DNA from: an uncultured Prevotellaceae bacterium
GTDB lineage: Bacteria > Bacteroidota > Bacteroidia > Bacteroidales > Bacteroidaceae
Length of the DNA: 38,381 nucleotides
Assembly: GCA_902769805.1 (NCBI GenBank)
Contig: CACXQL010000010.1
Location: 1 to 38,381 of the forward strand
Direction: 5' to 3'
Shown here piece after piece: positions 32,573 to 38,381 of the stretch. The position numbers were made by a program, and so were the translations under genes. How positions within the stretch are numbered: position 1 is the stretch's first letter; each line of letters begins with the position of its first letter. A model generated the notes under the pieces. It saw only the letters and a program-made list of their open reading frames with translations. It had not been told where the DNA came from and ran no database searches.

Positions 32573-33736
32573 ATGTGGACGTTGATACATATCATAGATT
32601 GGGTACTATGGCTTTTCATGGCACCTTCTGTCCTTTATGTATTTTTCTACGCCATCATCTCACTTTTCCATCGAAAAAAAAAGCCCTACCCTACCGAGGG
32701 CATCCGTCAGTCGTCCTTCCTGATTCTCTTTCCTGCCTATAAGGAAGATACTGTCATCGTCCATTCTGTTCAGGAATGTCTGAAACAAACCTATCCACAG
32801 GAATTATATCACGTTGGAATCATTTCTGACCACATGCAGGAAGATACGAACGAACAACTTCGGCAGTTTCCCATTACCCTGTTTACGCCCCAGTTTGAGA
32901 AGAGCAGCAAGGCGAAGGCATTACACTACGCCATTGAACATACAGAGAATTCTTATGACTATATAGTCATCTTGGATGCTGACAATGTGGTGCTTCCTGA
33001 CTTCTTGGAACAAGTCAATGCCTCCTGTCAACAGGGTTACAAGGCTATCCAGTGTCATCGTTGTGCCAAGAATAGTGATAATGATGTCGCTGTCTTAGAC
33101 GGAGCAAGTGAGGAAATTAACAACACCATTTTCCGCAAGGCACATAACACCATCGGCATTTCCTCAGCATTGATTGGTTCTGGCATGTGTTTCCCCTATA
33201 ATTGGTTTAAGGAGCATGTCAAGATGTTGGAGACTGCGGTAGAAGACAGAGAGTTGGAGATACTGCTCATGAAACAGCATATCTTCATTAAATATGAAGA
33301 ACACATCCCCGTCTATGACGAAAAAGTCAGCAATCCCGAGAATTTCCAGCGTCAGCGTCTGCGTTGGATGACAGGTCAGTTACAGAGTCTGCTGTTGATG
33401 TTACCCTATCTGCCCAAAGCAGTGATGACAGGTAATATCCATTATATTGACAAGACCATGCAGCAGGCACTCATACCTCGCTCCATCTTGTTAGTACTCA
33501 CCTTCTTCTTCTCCGTGTTGATGACCATTGTCTCCTACTTGTGGAGCATCAAATGGTGGGTATTGTTCCTCATTATCTGTCTCTCCATCTACATAGCCAT
33601 CCCCCGAAAGATGCGTAACAGTGCGTTATTCGGGAAGATATTCTCTACCGTGAAACTTGTCTGGCTCATGCTGAAGAACATCCTGAAGATGGACTTGAAG
33701 AGCAAGGAGTTCCTGCATACCACCCATGGTAAATAA
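32573..33736 (+). CDS. membrane GT2 glycosyltransferase (processive-type motifs)
   Basis: A 387-residue membrane glycosyltransferase. N-terminal helices (about 5-30) precede a GT-A domain with LFPAYKEDT (about 47), the metal motif ILDADNVVLPDFL (about 130), TAVEDRELE (about 221; acceptor-side acidic motif) and an intact QRLRW (about 262). C-terminal helices span about 300-345. The combination of DxD, ED and QxxRW is typical of cellulose- or hyaluronan-synthase-like enzymes. It shares the STKAKAL/SSKAKAL, EEINN and FNWFK/YNWFK blocks with the preceding gene, evidence of tandem duplication. It probably adds a sugar to the lipid-linked repeat unit on the cytoplasmic side; the sugar is unknown. 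Confidence 0.88.
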   Translation: MWTLIHIIDWVLWLFMAPSVLYVFFYAIISLFHRKKKPYPTEGIRQSSFLILFPAYKEDTVIVHSVQECLKQTYPQELYHVGIISDHMQEDTNEQLRQFPITLFTPQFEKSSKAKALHYAIEHTENSYDYIVILDADNVVLPDFLEQVNASCQQGYKAIQCHRCAKNSDNDVAVLDGASEEINNTIFRKAHNTIGISSALIGSGMCFPYNWFKEHVKMLETAVEDRELEILLMKQHIFIKYEEHIPVYDEKVSNPENFQRQRLRWMTGQLQSLLLMLPYLPKAVMTGNIHYIDKTMQQALIPRSILLVLTFFFSVLMTIVSYLWSIKWWVLFLIICLSIYIAIPRKMRNSALFGKIFSTVKLVWLMLKNILKMDLKSKEFLHTTHGK

Positions 33737-33739
33737 TTG

Positions 33740-33767
33740 TCAATCTTCAATTCTCAATTTTCAATTC
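33740..33767 (-). repeat. inverted copy of the ATTGAAA heptamer array
   Basis: Four 7-bp units on the plus strand: TCAATCT, TCAATTC, TCAATTT, TCAATTC. Read on the minus strand they are ATTGA-type units, like those at 4261 and 30327. They fill the gap between the GT2 stop (33736) and the flippase ATG (33773). Confidence 0.8.
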
Positions 33768-33772
33768 AAAAA

Positions 33773-35302
33773 ATGAGTGGACGGGTACATAAGAGTATGC
33801 TGAATGCGGAAGTAAACCTCTTGTTTTACTTTCTTTCTCTTTTCCTGACATTCTTCTCCCGTAAGATCTTCTTAGACAACCTTGGAGCTGAGTTTATCGG
33901 ACTGACAGGGACGTTGACAAATATATTAGGATATCTCAACCTATCGGAACTTGGCATTTCCGCCTGTATCAGTTTTTTCCTCTTCAAGCCCTTGCAGACA
34001 AACAACAAGGAACAAATACAAGAGATTCTCTCATTGTTGGGTTACCTGTACAATTGGATTGGCTGTGTCATCTTTGGCGGAGCCCTCATCATCAGTCTGT
34101 TCTTCCCCCTGATTTTTGCCCATGCGAACCTGGGCTTCGGCATTATCTATTTCGCTTTCTACTCATTCTTAGGCTCCTCACTCATCGGTTATTTCATCAA
34201 CTACCGTCAGATCCTGCTCAGTGCCGACCAGAAGAACTATCTGGTAGCTATCTACTACCAGTCGGCTAATCTCGTCAAGTTAGGACTCCAGATATTCCTT
34301 GCCTATCACTATAAGAACCTATACGTATGGGTTGCCGTGGAATTTCTATTCGGTATCATCGGTTGTATCATCCTCAACTGGAAGATCAACAAGGAATATC
34401 CCTGGTTAAAGGTCAACAAGAAAGACGGCAAAGCTCTATTGAAGAAATACCCTGAGATTATCACCAAGACGAAACAGGTATTCATCCACCAGATCAAGAA
34501 CTTCGTATTGGTTAAGAGCGACGAGTTGTTTATCTTCCTCTTCGTGTCACTGAAGATGGTAGCATACTATGGTAACTACATGATTATCATCTCCAAGCTC
34601 ATCTCCCTCTTCTCCGCTGTTACGGGTAGCGTGGGAGCCAGTATCGGCAACTTAGTGGCAGAAGGTGACAAGCAACATATGCTGAAAGTCTTTTGGGAAT
34701 ATACCACTATCCAACATACCATTGCGGCGATACTCAGTTTCTCCCTTTATATGTTCCTCGAGCCGTTCGTTGCACATTGGTTAGGAACCGAGTATATCAT
34801 GGACAACCGCATCCTTATCCTGTTAGCCGCCTATGTCTACATCACCAACTCCTGTAATTCTGTCAACGGTTTCAACTATGCCCACGGTCTCTATGCCGAT
34901 GTTTGGTCTGCATGGGCAGAACTCATCATCAATGTGTCTGTCACCATTATCTGTGGACTGAAATGGGGAATCATTGGTATCCTGATGGGAAAACTAGCTA
35001 GTCTTATCCCCATCGTAGGTCTATGGAAACCCTACTACCTGTTCACCTCTGGCTTCAAAGAGTCTGTTAGTGTCTACTGGAACGGAGCAATACGCAACTA
35101 TGCCATATCAGCCTTTGCCTTTGCTGCAGGCTACTACACCCTTAGATTCATTCCCTTGAATCCCTATAAGAGTATTTGGGAATGGCTTTCATACGCAGCT
35201 GTAGGTATGGTGATTTTCCTCACCTATGACCTCACTGCAACATTCCTGTTCGCCAAGGGAGCCAAGGACAGTCTGAGAAGAATTAAAATACTAAAGAATT
35301 AA
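33773..35302 (+). CDS. Wzx-like polysaccharide flippase (MATE/MVF superfamily)
   Basis: A 509-residue integral membrane protein with about twelve to fourteen hydrophobic helices, a member of the oligosaccharide flippase (polysaccharide transporter) group. The N-terminus (LLFYFLSLFLTFFSRKIFLDNLGAE-like region, residues 16-40) and the FIGLTGTLTNILGYLNLSELGI stretch next to it match this family. It would move the undecaprenyl-linked repeat unit across the inner membrane for Wzy. The ATG at 33773 is chosen; a TTG at 33737 would start inside the heptamer array. The gene lies 9 bp before the next GT2. Confidence in family is good; substrate unknown. Confidence 0.88.
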   Translation: MSGRVHKSMLNAEVNLLFYFLSLFLTFFSRKIFLDNLGAEFIGLTGTLTNILGYLNLSELGISACISFFLFKPLQTNNKEQIQEILSLLGYLYNWIGCVIFGGALIISLFFPLIFAHANLGFGIIYFAFYSFLGSSLIGYFINYRQILLSADQKNYLVAIYYQSANLVKLGLQIFLAYHYKNLYVWVAVEFLFGIIGCIILNWKINKEYPWLKVNKKDGKALLKKYPEIITKTKQVFIHQIKNFVLVKSDELFIFLFVSLKMVAYYGNYMIIISKLISLFSAVTGSVGASIGNLVAEGDKQHMLKVFWEYTTIQHTIAAILSFSLYMFLEPFVAHWLGTEYIMDNRILILLAAYVYITNSCNSVNGFNYAHGLYADVWSAWAELIINVSVTIICGLKWGIIGILMGKLASLIPIVGLWKPYYLFTSGFKESVSVYWNGAIRNYAISAFAFAAGYYTLRFIPLNPYKSIWEWLSYAAVGMVIFLTYDLTATFLFAKGAKDSLRRIKILKN

Positions 35303-35311
35303 AATATAAAG

Positions 35312-36112
35312 ATGAAATATTCGATCATTACCGTTAACTACAACAACAAGGAAGGATTGCGCAAGACTATTGAGAGTGTGGTTTGTCAAACATTCCGTGA
35401 CTATGAGTTCATCGTGATAGACGGTGGTTCTAAGGACGGCAGCGCAGACGTGCTAAAAGAGTATGACAGTCAGATTACCTATTGGGTATCAGAACCCGAC
35501 AAGGGAGTCTATTACGCCATGAACAAGGGAATCATACAGGCACATGGTGACTACCTGAACTTCATGAATTCCGGTGACTGTTTCTATGACGAGAAAGTGC
35601 TAGAGCATTTGTCGACAAAGGAGCTGACAGCAGATATCATCGTCGGCAGAGACTTTCATTTCAATGAGACAACTCAACAAGGCTTTGCCACAATATTACC
35701 TACACGACTCTCTATGCTGACGTTCATCCACCACACCCTTCCCCATCAGAGCACCTTCTTCAAGCGGGAGCTGTTTGAAAACACTCCTTATGACGAATCG
35801 CTTAGATTAGTAGCAGACGTAAAGTTCTACATACAAAAAATCTGTGTGGAGCAATGCAGCGTACAACTCATCGATGACATCATCTGCCGACGGGAACCTG
35901 ACGGCATCAGCGTAGCACAGAACGAGCGACGCATACAGGAGCATCACCAAATTGTCGCAGAGATACTGCCTCCCGGAGCTATCCAAGACTACGAGACTCT
36001 CTACCTATTAGACAAGAGCACCATGTATAAGCTCATGCGTCTCATCGAACATACCCGTGGTCGTAAGTGGATCACCTATGCTATCAAAATCATCAATCGC
36101 CTGATCAAATAA
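35312..36112 (+). CDS. GT2 glycosyltransferase (WcaA/WcaE-like)
   Basis: A 266-residue soluble GT-A glycosyltransferase. The N-terminal SIITVNYNNKEGLRKTIESV (residues 4-23) opens the fold. VIDGGSKDGS (about 45) is the nucleotide-binding aspartate region. SEPDKGVYYAMNKGI (about 67) and FMNSGDCF (about 92; the DxD position reads NSGD) are typical of the WcaE/WcaA subgroup. LPHQSTFFKRELF (about 145) contacts the acceptor side. No membrane segment is apparent. The downstream gene begins 5 bp after the stop codon. Confidence 0.9.
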   Translation: MKYSIITVNYNNKEGLRKTIESVVCQTFRDYEFIVIDGGSKDGSADVLKEYDSQITYWVSEPDKGVYYAMNKGIIQAHGDYLNFMNSGDCFYDEKVLEHLSTKELTADIIVGRDFHFNETTQQGFATILPTRLSMLTFIHHTLPHQSTFFKRELFENTPYDESLRLVADVKFYIQKICVEQCSVQLIDDIICRREPDGISVAQNERRIQEHHQIVAEILPPGAIQDYETLYLLDKSTMYKLMRLIEHTRGRKWITYAIKIINRLIK

Positions 36113-36117
36113 AAGCC

Positions 36118-37041
36118 ATGCAGTCCATCGTCATTATATTTCCCTATTTCGGTACACTGCCCGTACAATATAAAATGTGGCGTGCCTCAGCTCTCTGTAA
36201 CCCTACAGTCGATTTCATGTTCTTCACCGATGCTGATGTAGAGCCTGCCAAGAACATCATCGTCCACAAGATGCCGTTCAGTATTTTCCAGCAGTTAGTA
36301 CAGAAGGCGTTCGATTTCCCCATCGTCCTTGACCGTCCCTATAAGCTCTGTGAATACAAACAGGCATACGGCTATATCCTTCACGACTATATCAAGGACT
36401 ATGACTTCTGGGGCTTTGGTGACCTCGACCTCGTATACGGGGACATCCGTTCCTTCCTCACCAATAGTATCCTGGAACATCCATTCATATTAGGATGGGG
36501 ACACCTGACCCTGTTACGTAATGACGAGGATGCCAACACCTATTTCATGAAACAGGTGGATGGCTATCAGAATTACCGTGATGCGTTCACCACCTCAAAG
36601 ATCACTTTCTTCGATGAGTTCAATCACAAAGGATGCAGTGACAAGTGGCGTGACTGTCGCCCTGACGACTGTTGGTTAGAAGAACCTTTCGATAATATCT
36701 CCAGGCCCAAAGAATCCTTTCATTTCTGCAGTCTGAACCGAGGATGGCAACAGGTTATCTTCGAGCATGTTGACAATAAGCTGTATATGTTACGGTTCCA
36801 GCACGGACAGTTGGAAAAGCGTGAATCACTCTATGCTCATTTCCAGCATCGTGGGATGATGAAAGACAAAGTAATAGATTACAGTCATTTCCTCGTCACG
36901 CCCTGTGCTATTATTGACTATCCTAAGCGACTTGTCCGCCTCCGTTTACGTCTCCTGTGCCGTAAGCATACCCTGACGACAAAATATTATCAGTGGCGTG
37001 ACTATATCATTTGGCGACTGCACATGAACAAAGACAGATGA
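36118..37041 (+). CDS. DUF6625-like protein, probable glycosyltransferase-related
   Basis: A 307-residue cytoplasmic protein without signal peptide or clear membrane helix. It opens with SIVIIFPYFGTLP (residues 3-15) and contains FFTDADVEP (near 38), KLCEYKQAYGYI (near 79), WGFGDLDLVYGDIRSFL (near 99) and GWGHLTLLRN (near 123). The repeated Asp motifs and the overall order resemble GT-A-like proteins of polysaccharide clusters grouped as DUF6625; the assignment is from memory of motifs. The C-terminal third is rich in Arg and aromatic residues. The ATG at 36118 is chosen; a GTG at 36067 lies inside the previous gene. Its last bases overlap the acyltransferase start (ATGA). Confidence 0.75.
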   Translation: MQSIVIIFPYFGTLPVQYKMWRASALCNPTVDFMFFTDADVEPAKNIIVHKMPFSIFQQLVQKAFDFPIVLDRPYKLCEYKQAYGYILHDYIKDYDFWGFGDLDLVYGDIRSFLTNSILEHPFILGWGHLTLLRNDEDANTYFMKQVDGYQNYRDAFTTSKITFFDEFNHKGCSDKWRDCRPDDCWLEEPFDNISRPKESFHFCSLNRGWQQVIFEHVDNKLYMLRFQHGQLEKRESLYAHFQHRGMMKDKVIDYSHFLVTPCAIIDYPKRLVRLRLRLLCRKHTLTTKYYQWRDYIIWRLHMNKDR

Positions 37042-38015
37042 GAGAGCGTTTAGACTATATCGACATTACCAAGGGATTTGGTATTATACTGGTGGTTCTA
37101 AGCCATACCGAGCATTGGGAACTGGTGTACTATACCTTGCCATTCTTCGTGCCAATCTTCTTTTTTTGTTCAGGCTATACCTCCTCCAAGAAAGCCATCA
37201 GCCTGAACACTTGTTTCCGCCAGCAAGCCGTGAAGTTACTGAAGCCTTACCTGTTCTTCAGTATACTCATGCTCTTATACTTCCATGATTTCTCCTTGCG
37301 AGCCATTGGCGGTATCTTCTATTCCCGTTACTGTCTCTATCCCTTCGGTACTGAGCCTGATATCTGTCATCTCATGATTGTCGGGAACTATCCCATGTGG
37401 TTCCTCACATGTATGGTCATCGCCTATCTGCTCTACGACCTCCTCATCTACTATCCCAAATACCAATACGGGCTCATTGGCATATACCTTGTGGTAACGG
37501 CTGGTGCAACCTTCCTCCCCATCCTACTCCCGTGGAGTCTCGACACGGCACCACTCATGGCTGTCATCATGTTCTGCGGAATGTTATACAGACAGTACAA
37601 AGATAAACTGGGAAAATACTGGGCAGGATTATCTATTCCACTTTACCTACTGATACTACCACTATGTGGTGATATTAACATCTCGGTCAGGATGTACGGT
37701 GCTAATATGAATACCTATCTGGTTGCTGCAATCATAGGTTGTATCGCATTAATCTGGATCTCCTCCCTACTGGAGGGAACACTCATTGGCAAGGGTCTCG
37801 TGCAGATTGGTCGTCATTCACTGACCATCTTTTGTATCGAGATACCATTCGTCCTGCTCGGCAAAAAACTCGCTGACCTCATCCTTCCAGAGACGCCTTC
37901 CCTCCAAACAGCTGTCATCACCTCTTTCATCCAACTCACCATAGCCCTTGCAGGTGGATACCTATTATCTGTCCTGTTACATAAGAATGAATATATACGA
38001 AAAATTGTCTTTTAG
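37038..38015 (+). CDS. membrane acyltransferase (acyltransferase family 3)
   Basis: A 325-residue protein with about ten hydrophobic helices. The N-terminus RLDYIDITKGFGIILVVLSH (residues 4-23) with the following HTEHW holds the family-3 signature: the Arg-x-x-x-x-Asp pattern, Lys-Gly and the catalytic histidine. PFFVPIFFFCSGY (about 37) and WFLTCMVIAYLL near 122 follow the same plan as OafA/WecH-type O-acetyltransferases. It probably adds an acetyl group to a sugar of the polysaccharide. The ATG at 37038 overlaps the upstream TGA at 37039-37041; a longer frame from 37011 would lie inside the previous gene. Confidence 0.88.
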   Translation: MRERLDYIDITKGFGIILVVLSHTEHWELVYYTLPFFVPIFFFCSGYTSSKKAISLNTCFRQQAVKLLKPYLFFSILMLLYFHDFSLRAIGGIFYSRYCLYPFGTEPDICHLMIVGNYPMWFLTCMVIAYLLYDLLIYYPKYQYGLIGIYLVVTAGATFLPILLPWSLDTAPLMAVIMFCGMLYRQYKDKLGKYWAGLSIPLYLLILPLCGDINISVRMYGANMNTYLVAAIIGCIALIWISSLLEGTLIGKGLVQIGRHSLTIFCIEIPFVLLGKKLADLILPETPSLQTAVITSFIQLTIALAGGYLLSVLLHKNEYIRKIVF

Positions 38016-38027
38016 TATCATATTATT

Positions 38028-38381
38028 ATGAGAATAGCCATCCTCACATCCGGAATACTACCGGTTCCTGCTGTTCAAGGAGGAGCCGTGGAGAACCTCA
38101 TTGACTTCTATCTGGAATACAACCATCAACACAAGTTACATGATATCACCGTGTATAGTGTTGCTGACAAGGCTGTCAGGAACCATCCTGCCCTGCAGTC
38201 GGATGTCAACCACTATGTCTTTATAGATATGAACAGCTGGTGGGCGAAGTTACGCAAGAAATGGTATGAGAAAAGGCATGGCAAGGAATACTATCACTAC
38301 TCTATTGAGTACTTTTTTCAAGAGGCTTTCCGTCATGTGAGCGAAGAGTATTACGATATATTACTGATAGAGAACCGCCCA
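38028..38381 (+). CDS. GT4-family glycosyltransferase, N-terminal part (cut by window edge)
   Basis: An open frame starts at the ATG at 38028 and runs off the window after 118 codons. The N-terminus RIAILTSGILPVPAVQGGAV (residues 2-21) is the first strand and glycine-rich loop of a GT-B fold of the GT4 type; the Gly-Gly-Ala sits where the nucleotide-sugar donor and acceptor domains meet. ILLIENRP at the edge is the fourth strand. It lies 12 bp after the acyltransferase stop, so it continues the polysaccharide cluster. The catalytic C-terminal half is not visible. Confidence 0.8.
   Translation, partial: MRIAILTSGILPVPAVQGGAVENLIDFYLEYNHQHKLHDITVYSVADKAVRNHPALQSDVNHYVFIDMNSWWAKLRKKWYEKRHGKEYYHYSIEYFFQEAFRHVSEEYYDILLIENRP

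Noticed and set aside
1-38381. Insertion sequences, prophage, tRNA genes or attachment sites
   Set aside because: No transposase, integrase, phage gene or tRNA cloverleaf was recognised anywhere in the window.

Overview
The window looks like chromosomal DNA of a Prevotella-type member of the Bacteroidota. The main evidence is the promoters: nearly every transcription unit is preceded by the Bacteroidota -7 element TAnnTTTG, often with TTTG 18-22 bp upstream, and there are almost no Shine-Dalgarno sequences. Gene content agrees: a LytS/LytTR pair beside a MacAB-type pump, a CBM20-GH77 MalQ, GlnS, xylBA and a Wzx/Wzy polysaccharide cluster. Genus is inferred from style, not from a database match.

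Left part (1-9.3 kb). The window opens at the 5' end of a 16S rRNA gene on the minus strand, with its leader, a boxA-like element and a strong promoter. A class A penicillin-binding protein follows on the same strand. A plus-strand operon then runs TolC, MacA-like adaptor, ABC ATPase, MacB-like permease, LytS-type histidine kinase and LytTR regulator, and ends near a strong hairpin.

Middle (9.3-23.9 kb). This holds a secreted GQSN-type carbohydrate acetyl esterase; a minus-strand malQ-HAD phosphatase pair; divergent mltG; a candidate small RNA with its own promoter and terminator; a glnS-TPR-DedA operon; a mannose-1-phosphate guanylyltransferase; and a minus-strand xylB-xylA operon.

Right part (23.9 kb to the end). 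A single plus-strand cluster, with gaps of 38 bp or less, encodes surface polysaccharide synthesis: a receiver-only response regulator, a polyprenyl-phosphate glycosylphosphotransferase with a degenerate receiver-like N-terminus, a short TolC-like outer-membrane protein, a Wzc-like chain-length protein with a degraded kinase domain, Wzy, four GT2 glycosyltransferases (one apparently a pseudoenzyme), Wzx, a DUF6625-like protein, an acyltransferase and the start of a GT4 glycosyltransferase cut by the window edge. GDP-mannose from the guanylyltransferase may feed it.

Most notable signal: the first GT2 gene carries sixteen tandem 7-bp units in its coding sequence. Seven is not a multiple of three, and both shifted frames stop soon after the array, so this is a strong candidate for phase variation of the polysaccharide. 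Four more short arrays with the same 7-bp period lie between genes, one of them across the start region of that same GT2 gene. Other points of interest are the predicted small RNA at 15.8 kb, the paired active and inactive GT2 paralogues, and the link between the stand-alone receiver and the receiver-like initiating transferase.
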